From Dryococelus australis (lineage: Eukaryota; Arthropoda; Insecta; Phasmatodea; Phasmatidae): DNA of 64,000 nucleotides. The notes beneath the pieces were generated by a model. That model was not told the origin of the DNA. It ran no database searches and was given only the letters and a program-made list of their open reading frames with translations. The DNA lies in the NCBI GenBank assembly GCA_029891345.1, contig CM057009.1:292594966-292658965 (forward strand), in the 5' to 3' direction. The position numbers and the translations under genes were made by a program. This document shows positions 26,400-38,596 of the stretch, in pieces (position 1 is the first letter of the stretch; each line of letters opens with the position of its first letter).

Positions 26400-29300
26400 T
26401 TTACTTGCTGCTCATACTTTCTGCTCTACTGGTCGACACCAGTCAAATACATACTTGTCACTATACCAACTAACCATCCATTATAAAACAAGTCAATACC
26501 AGAGCACCCAACATCCCATCTCCTATAAACAAAGAAAAAATGCAATTCAACCACACCACCCAATACACCAAGCGCAATATCCATCACAACTCGAGCAGCT
26601 ATACAGCCGAGGCTAGCCCATAACCTAACACCCATTCTACTTTTTCTACCAACCAACACCGCTTACAGCTACCAACCATACTACGCACTATAACTCTAGC
26701 ATACCTCAACCATTCATCCACACAGACCATACAAAGCAAACATAGAGCCTATACCAGTGAACAATCAACTTCTCATTCAATCCAATATGCCGACTGCCAC
26801 CAGTCAAAATACACTGGTTACCCATACCAAACACTTTTAACTCGAGCATACCTTAGCATTACAGGACTCGCCGACACACACATACTGTACACACCACTCA
26901 ATATCCATCAACAATGCAAGACAGATATTCTAGAAAACGTATCACCTAACATACCATCCATGATGATACAAGCATACCAAGCAAATTTATAGTCCAGACC
27001 AACCCCAGCAACAAACATTCTTACCATATATTAAACCATTATTACTGACTGATACCAGTTAAACCAACATATTATCACATATAACCAAAGAATAACCATA
27101 CCACCCAATACAGCAAGCACAATATCCATCATACTCGAGCAAATATACAGTTGAAACCAGCCCATAAACTAAGACCCATTCCATCTGCTCTGCCAATCTC
27201 CACCTCCACCTCCACTACCAACATCGCTTATACATACCAACCATACCGCCCACTATAACTCAAGCATACCTCAACCATTCAGGCAACACAAGCTTTACCA
27301 AAATTTTACTACCTACCATACCATCATCAGACTAAAATATACTCACCACTCATACTGTCTACTAGAATTCAAGCATACCTCAGCCATGCAGCCAACACAA
27401 ACCTTACCAAATTTTTCCTACCACCCATACCATCTGCTCTGCCAACCATCATCAGACTAAATATACGCACCACTCATAGTAGAATTCAAACATACCTTAG
27501 CTCACACCCACTAAAATATACCAAAATTCATAACTCCAACATGTATGTCATATCATCATTACCATCAGACATCAGCCAAATATCATACCACCCATAAAAT
27601 AAACTACCTGATTATACCAAGCATCACCACACTAAATATACGCACCACTCATACTGTCCACTAGAATTCAAGCATACCTCAGCCCCCACCCACTAAAATA
27701 TACAAAATAACATAACTTCAGCATGTCTGTGATTGCATCATTTCCATCAGACACCAACCAAATATATACTGGTCACTATACCACCATCTCAACCTTTATA
27801 ACCAAAGTCATACCAGACCACCCAACACCCCCATCTCCTATAGCCAAAGAAAAATTTAATTCAACCAAATCACCCAATACACCAAGCACAATATCCATCA
27901 TAACTCAATCAACTATACAGCTGAGGCCGGCCCATAACCTAACACCAATTATACTTGTGTTCTACCAGCCAACACCGCTTATACCTACCAACCATACCTC
28001 TAACTATAACTCTAGCATACCTCAACCATACGTCCACACAGACCATACAAAGCAAAGACAAACCTTACCAAAATTTTCCCATCGCCCATACCATCTGCTC
28101 TACCAATAGTCATCAGACTAAATACATGCACAGTTCATGCTAGAATTCAGGCACACCACCACCAACACCCACTAAAATATACCAAAAAATCGTAACTCCA
28201 ACATGTTTGTCATAGCATCACACAACACCCAAATATTATACCAGAAATTAAAATATATCACTCTATCAACCATCCATAACAATAAAAAATGCTGGCCACC
28301 AAACCTCTGATATACGATACCAGATATGAGCAACCCTGCAGACCAGGAGTACTGTGTACTATACCAACCATACTATATGCCACATAATATTTATACTCAT
28401 TCCATACCACCCCACACCATTCATTGACAACACCAACCAAAACATACTAGGAAACAACTCTCCAGCAAACCAGGCATTAATATATATCATTATCACTCAA
28501 CAAACCAGTTAATTATGCCAGCCATCCCATACTAATGGCTGCTCCAACAAAACCTACCAGGTAAAATACCTCCAACAACTTAACAACCATATCGATAACC
28601 CATTCGAATGAGAACTAAATAAGATATAATACCTATCACCGTGACATTAGCTTGCCTCAGCCATGCAACATCAAAAGCCATATCAACCACCATACCTCAC
28701 ACTTACTGATCAATCATAACAGTAAGTTATATTGACTACTATTTCAACTCATCTAACTTCACCAGTTACAGATATAAACAAGCCATACCAGCAACCAAGC
28801 AAATCAAATATTGCAATCATAAGCTCCAACCATGCTATCATAAGATCAATACTAGTAACTTAATCATCTATGACATCCATACAGTCCTCATTCCCAGATA
28901 CCATATAATATAATCTAATCATACTAACTAATCATACCAGCTAAGCATTCTGCCCCTCTCATACTAACTAACATCCCATCGAACCATTCTGCTCTTACAA
29001 ACTAATTACACAATTAAACCATTCTCCCCTCACCATCGAAGCTACACTTTTGTCAGACTGCCAAAACATCCGAACATGGATCAGGTCATACCAACCAACA
29101 TAACAACTATGCCAACCATACAAGCAAACTAACTGTATAACCAAGTCATACTAATAGGTTATACCATTAAGATGTACCAGCCATAATAAAAACCAAACCA
29201 TACAGGCAGTCCACACTGGCAGACAATACCATCATGTTACTCCATTCATTTCAGCCATTCCAAGATACCATACCAACCAAAAATATACTAGTCAGACATA

Positions 29301-30161
29301 CTAACAAAACATATTTCCAAAACAAGCTACCCATAACAACCATGCAGAGAGGTCATACAATACAAACATTCTAAACACCTCTACCAATGATAAGCCTACA
29401 TAAAATTCATATTATGAGACTAGCCAACATAATATTCAAGCCATACATTTCGACCTTCTGTACTAACCATCACACATGTCATGATACCCCTTGCTTCCTG
29501 TTTAACAGCCATACAGGCATGTCACACTGAGAGACAAAGCTATTCCGTCAAAATCAACCTCCTACCGTCAACCCAATCTACTATGTGGTTCCAATCAATC
29601 ATTACAGATATCGCTACTGCAGTACTGATAGACCATACAAGCAAAACACACTACCAAACCAGTCAACCAATGAATATACCCAGGTCATCATATAGAATAG
29701 TTAAAAAAACAATAGGGACCACACTCACATCTCTAATAAATCTCTCGAGAGATTGGATCTCTCGAACGGTAGACGCGCGTACGGCCGACCAACTTGCAAA
29801 GGAGATGAAGGCGAAGGGAAGAGATGGGCCAGACTAATTCCAACATTGCCACTATGAGAGGGGCGTGTCGACAAGACATTTGTTCCCCACCACCCGACCA
29901 GATCACATTCGCCTAATACAGTATGACAGCCCACGAGAGTATTCATGCAACCCTTGCGAATAGCAGATTTACCATTCGCTACAGAACATATCTACAAAGC
30001 TATCGCATTACACAAAACATACATATATTTCGCCCATCACACATAACCGTATACAAAACATCTCAACAGGCGAGCGAATGAATGTCACTGATCGGTTTGT
30101 TAACGACTCATGTGAACCAACATTTCTAGGGTAAAAATTAAATATATTCTTGCTATACTTT

Positions 30162-30203
<42 letters not shown>

Positions 30204-31700
30204 CGCGCGCGCGCACACACACACATGCAAGCAAATACCTAAACCTTCCACGTTTGCTATGTCTGGTTTATCTAAACACACCGACAATTTATACTTTCGC
30301 GAACATAGTAACGTACGAGGGAAGAAAATATCATACCTAAAATCCAGCCATGGGGAATTAAACAGACCATAACGGTTATAATGCATTACTTTTTCAAAAA
30401 TTATTTATGCAAAATTCTCTAAAAAAGGTTTCTTCATAAACATCTTACATACAAGAAATAAACAACATATATACCTTAGTCGTGTATCACACGAAGGCGA
30501 ATACTATATTTATACACATATTCGGAAGGGCGTAGGTTCGAACATTCTACCAGCCCTTGCCTATACACATCCAAGTTATTCCATTTACCAAAAAACATTA
30601 GCAATAAGTATTCCATTTCATCACTCCTGTAGACAAACATATTGAACTCTCCTCGCAAACATCTTACCACCATACCAGGTTATTCTATTTAATAGAACGC
30701 ATTTGCTCTAAGAAATAGTTATGTTAGAGCCATCTCAACTCCTACACACTACTCACTTATAAACTTCATTTTAATATCCATGATATATTGTAACTGTTTG
30801 ATGCATTCATTTATATTTCATATGTATATATAATATATTATTTTTTTACACATCCCGATATGTCAGTGCTTCATTTACAGAAACGGAGACCTCACCCATA
30901 TCACAATATTATGAATTAAAGTACGTCGACCAGCTTTCCCCCAATGCCCAATCATAATTTCATGTCATATTAAACAACTATATAGCCCAAACCTCCATGT
31001 ACCCATCGAAAATTGTTAAAATATCTCGTAATATTTTGATGGCATATCATAGTCGCTGCTAAAAATAGACCAAACTTCATTTATACATATTCGTCCAGAC
31101 AAAATATTCTAACTTGTAATATCCCATAATACCTGAACACTGCCTACAAACCATTTCATTAAATCAGATCAGTTATACCAAACACTTCACTTCATACCAT
31201 CCAGGACACCAAAGCAATCATATAAGCATTAATTTGAAGTAGTCCTCCGAATTTCTCTGGTAAAACATTTCATCGTGTAATAGCAAAACACACACACATA
31301 TACAAATAATACCTATGTCCATACAGTTTACCACAGTCAAAGATCCTACCTTAATGAAAATCTCATTCCAGTAAACCATATCACTAAACCAGTAATTCAA
31401 AACGTTCCAGCAGAAAAAAAAAAAAACAGTATAACCATCTATTCGAAACTGTCTTACCATCAAACATTACCAGCTAAACTAACATGCCTTACAGACAAAA
31501 TATATTAACCATCGAACCATGCATTACAAAAGCAATACTAACACAAAATATGAACAGTTTAGTCAACCAAATGCTACCCAACACTCATACTATCAGAACA
31601 TTCCTATCAAACACTCCTGTGAAAGATATTAAAATTAAATCCTTGAGAACTATAAAATACAAGGCTTTTTCTTCTAGTAAATCTCGCACCATTTCGATAT
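26400..31700. repeat. G-depleted A/C-rich domain with about 300-bp repeated blocks
   Basis: The plus strand is strikingly poor in G: the 60 bases at 27601-27660 hold 20 C and 4 G, and those at 29281-29340 hold 15 C and 3 G. Short motifs such as ataccaaccat and ccataccatc recur throughout. Longer homologous blocks occur at about 26445-26745, 27085-27290 and 27765-28065, sharing cacccaatacaccaag, gcacaatatccatcat and ctagcatacctcaaccat. The right end fades gradually. It looks like an old, degenerate satellite-like array. The open frame at 27723-28109 reflects the composition and is not a gene call. Confidence 0.65.
30163..30228 (+). repeat. (CA)n microsatellite
   Basis: A long cacaca run, interrupted by tcgcgcgcgcg near 30203, inside the G-depleted domain. 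Confidence 0.9.
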
Positions 31701-32335
31701 CATCGTAGTTGTTCAGAACTCAGTAATACTTTCAAACATTTGCTCTATACTCGCCATCAGTTATTAGTAAAAGATTTATAATAAAAACAGAGTTGTTATT
31801 TTTTTCCATATACTGCTAGGATATAATATATATTGGATGATAAAATGAATAAAAACAACAGTCTTCCATACACTTTAACTTTATTTCACACAATTATAAA
31901 AAATGCACAGTATTACTTACATACACTCAAACATATTCTCCAATCAACGAAAATATTAATGCTATACTCTAATTTTATATTACAATTCCTGTTGTGAGCT
32001 GTCAAGGCAGTCCTATTCGCAGGCTTAGGTGAATCATCCCGTGTGTGTGTATATATGTATGTGTGTGTGTGTGTTAATGTGTTTGTTTGCGGGTACAAGT
32101 GAGTATCTACTACATATGCACGTAAAAAACACATACGCATGATTAAGTATGAAGTAGGAAAGGGCCCCTTAGTAAACATCTGGATCTGCCTCTGCAGCAG
32201 ACGAGAATGAAACATCGAAAAAACAATTTCAGTGATATATATTTTCACAGTCGTGCCGGTTTTCTTATTTTTACAAGCATTTATTTAACTTGCCTTGTTA
32301 GTTTGTTTGTTGTACGTTCGGGTGAAATCTTGCAA
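31701..32335. other. AT-rich non-coding stretch
   Basis: A (gt)n run lies at about 32041-32082. No gene is seen. Confidence 0.5.
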
Positions 32336-32405
32336 GTCGATTTTAAACCACTTTCCGTTATCCAATAGAGCTGAAATTTCGCATACATGTGTAGTTCCGA
32401 TGACA
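32336..32405 (+). repeat. Left remnant of the 146-bp repeat into which the Polinton-like element inserted
   Basis: The stretch cgttatccaatagagctgaa and catgtgtagttccgatgaca matches the intact repeat right of the Polinton-like element (cgttatccaatcgaactgaa, catgagtagttcccatgata, near 47393-47442). It is cut at 32405 by a further insertion. Confidence 0.75.
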
Positions 32406-33474
32406 TGTTTTGCGATATCTGTTCGCCAGGTTGTCGGGTCCCCCTGTGCCTGAGCCTCTAAGGTATATAACAGGGGGCTTAAACTACCCAGGCAGCAACA
32501 GAAAAGGACGAGTCGTCACTTCGCCCCCTCTATTACGCCTAATTGAATGCAGTTGCATGCACCCAATAGAAGGAGATACGCTCCTTCCAATCGCAGTGGG
32601 TGGAAGTACAACCACCTCACCTGTCAACAGCGCTTACTGGGTTTGCCAACAAGCACCACCTTGATGGGGCCGAGGCCTATCCAACCTCTACTCACTCACT
32701 GAGTAAATGGGTCCTCTTCTTGGCGGACCAAACCTGCGCACCCTTCGTAGGAAAGTATCCTTACCATACAGTGAGGACTTTCCTCCAGGGACGTCTCCCC
32801 CAAGCTGGGGTATTCAACCACTGCCACCCAGAGTCCAACCCTTGATCAGCACGGCCTAGGCCGGGGCTCATACCGCTGATCCCCTGGGTACCCACGATTT
32901 ATTCTGCACATTTCTGTGCGCTGCACACTGAGTTTTCACCCAAGAGAAGCCCAACACCTCCGGGACGCCAGACAGTCCCTTCATTGATGCTCCGCCACCT
33001 CGAGATCCACTACAAGCCTCAGTTTTGGGACGTGCAGCCGGCTCGCGGGTCATCACCGTAGACGAGAAATACAAATTGCCACTGGAGGCGACCCGTACTC
33101 TCGCCGTGACCGATCACCCGTGCACGGGTGGGGCCGTCACTCGCCCAGCGCATCGTCCTCACTCCGTCAGCCACAGCGTTGTCCACTGTGTTTCCAGCCC
33201 TTACCATCGTGGAGGTGGAGATGGACTTGAGTAAGAGAGGCTATATAATCGCATCTTACCCCATTTCAAGGGGGGGAAGGGGCTTGACCTGCTTCCATGC
33301 TACACCCGGGATCCAATCGTTTGCAACACTTCTACAGGTCATCACCGGAGGGATGGACAAGAAGGAACAACCGCTCCACATGGGTTGCGTGTTGCCCCAC
33401 CAGGCAAACCTTACACCCACGACAGGCTGGTAACTCAATCCACCCGTCTGGCTCCCACCCCGGCCCCAAGGGCC
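32406..33474. mobile_element. Unidentified 1.07-kb insertion with 13-bp direct repeats
   Basis: The 13-base sequence agttccgatgaca occurs at 32393-32405 and again at 33475-33487, exactly bordering this segment. The repeat unit on the far side of the Polinton-like element continues across the site without it. The insert is GC-richer than its surroundings and contains ggtatataacagggg, which could be a TATA-like element. Both strands hold several 60-100-codon frames without motifs. There is no A-tail and no TG...CA ends. The 13-base duplication favours a target-primed (LINE-mobilised) origin, but the family is unknown. Confidence 0.6.
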
Positions 33475-33484
33475 AGTTCCGATG

Positions 33485-33490
33485 ACAGTA
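33485..33490 (+). repeat. Left 6-bp target-site duplication of the Polinton-like element
   Basis: The sequence is acagta, directly before the left terminus. Its partner acaata lies at 47295-47300. Joining the outer flanks reproduces the local repeat consensus, so this length is well supported. Six bases is the known Polinton duplication length. Confidence 0.8.
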
Positions 33491-33910
33491 AGTAGTAGGA
33501 AAATGTATATTTGGGCACAAGAGGATCGGGGATCGGATTCGGGGAAGCCGCCGTCTTGTTACGTCACCATCCGCCATATTGAATGTCATTGACCTTGACC
33601 TTTGACCCGTGACCTTAACCCCGGTGACCTCTGACCCCAAAACCAAGATTCTAAAAATATATAAACGAAAAATTTAATCAAAAAATCGATAAAAGATTAG
33701 GAAATTCGTTAAAACATTTATGAAAAATGTATTATTAAGAATTTTAATTAAAAAATCGCACAAAAAAATTATAAAAAATGGTAAAAAAATATATTACTAT
33801 AAAATTTATGTAAAAATTTTCTTAATTAAAATAGTTTTTAACCCCGGCGGTCATTTTCCCCTTTTTCCACTCGAAATTTTCCTTTTTTCCCTAATTAAAT
33901 TTTTATTTTA
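33491..33910 (+). repeat. Left terminal inverted repeat of the Polinton-like element
   Basis: It pairs with 46835-47294. Shared landmarks are gtttgggcacaaggggatc-type sequence, gccgcc(g/a)t(c/a)ttgttac, the run ccttgacctttgacccgtga, gtgacctctgaccccaaa and, at the inner side, taaccccggcggtcatttt. Pairing fades into AT-rich sequence near 33910; an internally duplicated ccctaaaaatttccc block follows to about 34000. Confidence 0.85.
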
Positions 33911-34417
33911 AAAAATTGTAAAAAAATTTCTTTATTAAAAAGTCTTTAACCCCGTTTTCCCTGTTTTCCCTAAAAATTTCCCTTAATTTTTTTTTAAATT
34001 GAAAAATCGTTATGTTTACATCACCCAGGTAGCGTTAGTGTATTGGGGTTTAGTCGCAACCGCTCCGTACGCTCTAACTTTATAAACAAATTTCTTATAA
34101 TTTTTTAAATTTAATAACAAACTTTCTTTCGCAGGGGCACGCGCCATCTCCCTCCCACTTCCACCCACATGGATGTCGGCAGAACGACACTCATATTTAT
34201 TTATAGATTAAAACATATTGGTATAATATTTTGTCATTCTTAGTTTTTAGCCAAGTGGCATCAGTTTTACCTACAAGCACGCATTACATATGAAAGAGAA
34301 ATGTTTGTTTAATAGCGCGGTAACTTATAAAATATTTTATTTCTAAATAATGTACTTTTATCTGTACGACAAACGATAAATAAACAAAACTTGCAAGCAC
34401 GTCTAAAGAAAACACAC

Positions 34418-34419
<2 letters not shown>

Positions 34420-34496
<77 letters not shown>
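34420..34496 (+). repeat. (TA)n microsatellite
   Basis: An uninterrupted at run inside the left part of the element, in a stretch (34000-35500) where no viral gene is recognised. An 83-codon plus-strand frame at 34758-35009 (mean composition, no motif) is the only other candidate there. Confidence 0.95.
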
Positions 34497-34498
<2 letters not shown>

Positions 34499-35359
34499 GG
34501 TAAAATCTACATTCACACCAACTTGTCCCGAGTATAAGCGAAACGAGCAGTTTGTAGACTTGCGAACTTCATGACAGCGCAGGACGAATTTAATCGTAAA
34601 CTCCGAGGTGAAAAAATGCACGGCTGGTCTTATTTTTAAAAGTCGCTACATCGTAAATGTATACTGGATGGAGGTACACTTTATAGGAAAAAGAGAGACA
34701 GACGCGACCAGTCACAAACAAAGAAATACATATTAAGTTTTACGAACGAAACTGAATGTGTATTTTAAAATGAAGCAACAGCGCGTGTCGCTCCAAGCCA
34801 TAGCAATTGTCTCTGCTCTCAAGGAGCCGACACATTCATCTGCCGGCCGGAAGGAGTTTGCAAGTCGGCGCTTGCAGCAGCTGGACGGGTTTGTAACTGC
34901 CACTCAGCATTCCTATCGCTGGCTTGCAGCCATGCTCCAGAGGCGACTTCACGCCAGCCATCAATGCATGACGAATATTTCACACTTAATGTTTAGAATA
35001 CGCAGCTAGCGTCCGAACAGTCTTGAATACGTATTTTCTACGTCCGTCTCCTTAGAACACCTCGAATACTCACTAACCAAAAAAAAAATATATTTTGGTA
35101 AGAGCACACTGAGTTATGAAAAAACATAGAAGATACCAACGAGAGAAACGTATACACTTCACACGAACGTGAGAATATATGGTACGGTACTGGTGGGGAA
35201 AACATGTACGGCATTAGATTGTCCCGGGGAACAAACCCAATTTGTTTGTTTGTTATCATACAGGTGGGACTAAATACGTGCTACTCCTTATATAGCGAGG
35301 GGAACAAACTCAGTTATGGGAAAAAAAATGTATACACATCATCAAGATATACAGAAAGT

Positions 35360-35376
35360 CCAGGTTCGACACCTGG
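35360..35376 (+). other. Perfect tRNA-type T-arm / B box
   Basis: The 17 bases ccaggttcgacacctgg form a 5-bp stem with a TTCGACA loop and match the Pol III B-box consensus. About 45 bases upstream, aactcagttatggg resembles an A box. No complete cloverleaf could be assembled because the acceptor stem partner is not evident, so this is a tRNA relic or tRNA-derived repeat. Confidence 0.4.
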
Positions 35377-35507
35377 TACCCACTGCAGTACAATACATGC
35401 AGTACATTGTTCATACCCCACGAGAGCATACACACAACATCCCCGTAGGCATCGGGAGGGGACATAAATGAAAGAAAGCAAAAACGACTCAGTATAACAA
35501 GCAAAGC

Positions 35508-35513
35508 TTTATT
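35508..35513 (-). terminator. Putative polyadenylation signal after the integrase
   Basis: AATAAA on the minus strand, about 65 bases past the integrase stop, would serve the whole leftward gene block. Confidence 0.45.
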
Positions 35514-35575
35514 ATAGTAAAAAAATTTGTAAGTTTTACATTAAATGTTAGTTGTAACAGGAGTGTTACTACAGA

Positions 35576-36491
35576 ATGTCCTTCTCGCCGACCCGGGAAT
35601 CATCACGCTTCGTGAGCCAGCCACCGTACGTACACACGACCTTTGCGTGCGTCGTTTCAACACCTTCTCCACCAAGTACACGCCTGGAAACCGTGTAGAC
35701 CCGATCTCTTCGGCGTAAAATGCACCAATGATGGGTTCGCCATGTAGGTCCTCGAGGTAAAACATGCGTGGGTACGCATACCGTATAAGCACCACCTTGT
35801 ACAGCTCTGCAGACCAGTTCTGGCGGAAGCCTTTGTGGAAAATTCCTCGTTTTTTGGAAATCCACACCAAGTCGCCGATCTTGACTTTGGGCTTGGCGGG
35901 TCCCTCCTCTTCGGAATATCGTACACAGTCCGAAGCAAGGAGTGGTTCTTCGCGTCTTCAGGCTTCATGCGAGTGGTAGAATGAACGGTAGAATTATACT
36001 CGTACACAAGTTTCGGGAGTAGTGTCAACCACTTGTAGTTTCCATTCGCCGTGAAATGTCTCCACAGTTTAGCCTTTAGAGTCCTGTAAAAAACGTTCGA
36101 TGATGCTAGCCTTAAGCCCAGAGAAAGTATAATAATGATTGATGTTATGTTTCTTCATCAGGGTACAGAAAATAGTGTTAAAGTATTCTTTCCCGTCGTC
36201 TGTGGGGAAATTTTTCGGTACGCGCCCTTTGCGCAATACGCTAGCTACAGGTGCCGCCACACCACATCGCGTGCTTTCTTCGATTTGAGCGATCTGGCCC
36301 AGGCGAATTTGCTATAGGTATCGATCATGGTCAAAATGTACCGGTAGCCTTTATTCGCACGAGCAAAGTCTTGCATCTTGATCAGGTCGGATTGGAAAGT
36401 ATCGTCCAACCCTTTCATGACGTATTTTGTTCGTGGGTATATGTATCCTGGCGTATTTGTGCAACTCGTCGGCAACTGCATACTTGTTCAT
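35576..36491 (-). pseudogene. Polinton-type integrase (retroviral-like, rve family), frameshifted
   Basis: The enzyme would join the element's ends to host DNA. The frame from 36491 starts MNKYAVADELHKYARIHI, then shifts. Core motifs survive in pieces: the first aspartate in TFQSDLIKMQDFARANKGYR; the second in FPTDDGKEYFN; and the glutamate in LKASIIERF, 33 residues after the first D of DDG (D-x33-E, as in Polinton integrases). The C-terminal part has a region around EEIGSTRFPGVYLVEKVLKR followed, in another frame, by a chromodomain-like WLTKRDDSRVGEKDIL. Breaks lie near 36430, 36255, 36065, 35870 and 35680. The start overlaps the upstream stop as ATGA. Confidence 0.88.
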
Positions 36492-37369
36492 CTCGAAACG
36501 TAGCCCGCCTCTGAGAGTTCATCGATGATGGAAATTATTTCGTTGGTGTGCGAGCGGTTTCCTGCAGACTGTGAAGCGACCAAAAGTCTGAGCCCATCTA
36601 CCAACTCGTTCGTATCATTCCAATACTGATAGTCAACTTTTTCTCAATCCCGATCCGTCAATTTCGCATACGTTGGGAAACAGTTTGGCGATAATGGGAA
36701 ATGTTGCGTGCGTCACATCCTCAAATCGTCGCGTTGAGGGGTTATTCTCGGCATAAAGAGCACGACTGGACTGTAGCAGGCGGCGGTATTTGCGCAAATC
36801 CGATTGAGTAGTGCCCGGGTCGCCTACGAAACAAAAGTTCGCTCAACCCCTGCGTGATTTTCACCTGGCGCTTGCCGATCTGCAGTACATCCCGAGGTAA
36901 AAACAAAACTTCACTTGTTTCCGAGAAACCATTTTCCACCACTTTTCTGCAAACCATAAGTCTTGTCTGCAGTACGGTCAGAGTAGGAAGCGATGTAATG
37001 AGATAGAAGAGTACCCAACTCAGGTCCACGCTCCCGGATTCGTTTCCTTTCCTGTGCACGTAGTAAATCGATCAGAGGCGAATCATCTTCGTCGCTAGTG
37101 ATGGCAACTTCCGATTTGTTCAGTTTCGGACTTCGTTTCCGTTTATGCGTGGAGGTCGGTTCTTCCACCTTGATTTCACGTTTGATATCAACGCGGACAT
37201 CGTCACTCGGTTTGTTTCTAATTTCCTCTAGCCGGAGGGTAATAGGTTTGAGAGCCTCCTCCCTTCGAGCCTCTACTGCCATCCTGTTAATTCTCGCGAT
37301 TAAGTATTTGGCCCGTACAGCCTCGATCGCTCGCTGAAGCTTGCTCACCAGTTCGGCTCGGTTATCCAT
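36488..37369 (-). pseudogene. DUF8207-like protein of Polinton-type elements, frameshifted
   Basis: The N-terminal 152 codons (37369-36911) are open: a helical, charged region, then a lysine-rich stretch KRKRSPKLNKSEV, then the conserved block SDRTADKTYGLQKSGGKWFL. The next block continues in another frame with LQIGKRQVKITQGLSELLFR, and the C-terminal block with TNELVDGLRLLVASQSAGNR and SHTNEIISIIDELSEAG lies at 36640-36490. This order matches a family I know from insect Polinton-type elements, whose role is not established. Its stop overlaps the integrase start by four bases. At least two or three frameshifts separate the blocks. Confidence 0.75.
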
Positions 37370-37440
37370 CGTTCACTGATTGGAAAATACTTTTATTAAA
37401 TGTATATACACACACACATATATATCACCTTTGTTTGGAA

Positions 37441-37785
37441 TCAATCATTGAGAATCCCCCCCACCCCCCCGAAACTGCTTTGTCGAGGTGCCCCGACATC
37501 GGTTTTCGTAGCTAGGTTTGACATTAAAAAGTTTTCTAGCTCATTCAATTCTTCTCGTCTCTGCGTATTCGATACGTTGATCAAGTCTATTATCCAAGCC
37601 TCCGCACCCCCTATTCGCTGGTCAACAGTTACCAAATCCTCAACCAATTTCTTCTTCACACTTTCCAATTTTCGACCGATAAGAGACAAGTCTTCTCTAC
37701 GTGCAGGAGCGAAGAGGTTTTGGCCACATTCGTGGTCATCGTGACAATGGATGTCGCCAAATTTGTAAATGTTGCCTTGACTCAT
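37441..37785 (-). CDS. Small coiled-coil protein, Polinton-associated, unknown function
   Basis: An intact 114-codon frame with its ATG two bases after the ATPase stop, which suggests it is a genuine gene of the block. The N-terminus has a Cys/His-rich patch, DIHCHDDHECGQN. Residues about 32-92 are heptad-like and charged (LSLIGRKLESVKKKLVEDLV), consistent with a coiled coil. The C-terminus is glycine-rich (FGGVGGILND). It might be a virion or scaffolding component by position; nothing in the sequence proves it. It ends about 70 bases before the DUF8207-like gene. Confidence 0.65.
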   Translation of the reverse strand: MSQGNIYKFGDIHCHDDHECGQNLFAPARREDLSLIGRKLESVKKKLVEDLVTVDQRIGGAEAWIIDLINVSNTQRREELNELENFLMSNLATKTDVGAPRQSSFGGVGGILND

Positions 37786-37787
37786 AG

Positions 37788-38562
37788 TTACGTTGTTAGG
37801 ATAAACTGATCGAACCCACGCCTGTACCTACCATTATATAGTGGACAGTACTTTACGATCGTCAAAAATCCGTATTTCTCTTTCCACCACAAGGCGCACA
37901 TATTTTTGAATTCTGAAAATATCATGCCCGTATTGACCTGTTCGTCGTAAACGTGGCGTATATTAGTGTCGTCCATGCGAAACAGCACAAACACATTAGC
38001 AGTATCACGAAGCAGTTGTGTGCGTGAGAAAGTCTGGCCGAGGTACACACAGTCCACGTATGCATACCGTCCCATGCTAAAATACTCTTGAATGCAAGTT
38101 TGTTTTTCGCAGGCAATGTCGTCGAAGACAAACATCGAGTTTGGAAGAGCTTCACTCGGTGGCACGATGGTATCGTTATCGCTGCATGGCATATATTTCA
38201 TACCTTCAATAGCTTGCAGTACTCGTGTCAGCAGTTGGTATTTCGGTTGCTGGAGCGATTTCGACTAAACGTACACGTTCTCGAACCGAAGCCCATTCGG
38301 TTCCTCAAGCAGGCTCAGTAGGATGCATGTCTGGCCACAACCCGATGGGCCACAAATCAGACCTCGCACACTAGTAGGCAACATGACACGGTGACGTAAT
38401 TCGTGGGAGATAGCTTCATCTTCAGGATGAATGCGTATGGGTAGAGTAACATCTTGCTTGGCGATCCGTATGTTACCACTACGATCTTCTGGAACAGGTG
38501 GCGCCGACTGTACTTGCAGAGAACCAGTGCTACAAGTTTTAAAATATGTCTCTTTAACACAT
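37788..38562 (-). pseudogene. A32/FtsK-HerA-type genome-packaging ATPase, one in-frame stop
   Basis: The family pumps the element's DNA into capsids. One frame is kept throughout: an N-terminal region with PVPEDRSGNIRIAKQD and HPEDEAISHELRHRVM, a Walker A loop reading GPSGCGQT (38328-38351), a Walker B strand SMFVFDDI, then YVDCVYLGQTF and a C-terminal YNGRYRRGFDQFI. Two lesions are visible. The invariant Walker A lysine is glutamine, and a TAG (38265-38267) falls between FENVYV and SKSLQQPKYQ. Otherwise the gene is collinear, with about 257 codons. The 5' limit is set by a stop codon at about 38563; the first ATG in frame is at 38384, so the true start is unsure. Confidence 0.88.
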
Positions 38563-38596
38563 CACTCCTAGAAAAATGTTTATGGCAGAATTGACA

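Noticed and set aside
27723-28109. 128-codon plus-strand ORF
   Set aside because: Stop codons are rare here only because the strand is G-depleted; it is repeat-derived composition.
33720-33911. 63-codon Lys/Ile-rich ORF
   Set aside because: It lies in the AT-rich inner part of the Polinton terminal repeat and is not kept in the opposite terminal copy.
34000-35500. Search for a polymerase B remnant
   Set aside because: I looked for the usual SLYPS-like and YGDTDS-like blocks by eye in all frames and saw none; only microsatellite and short frames are present.
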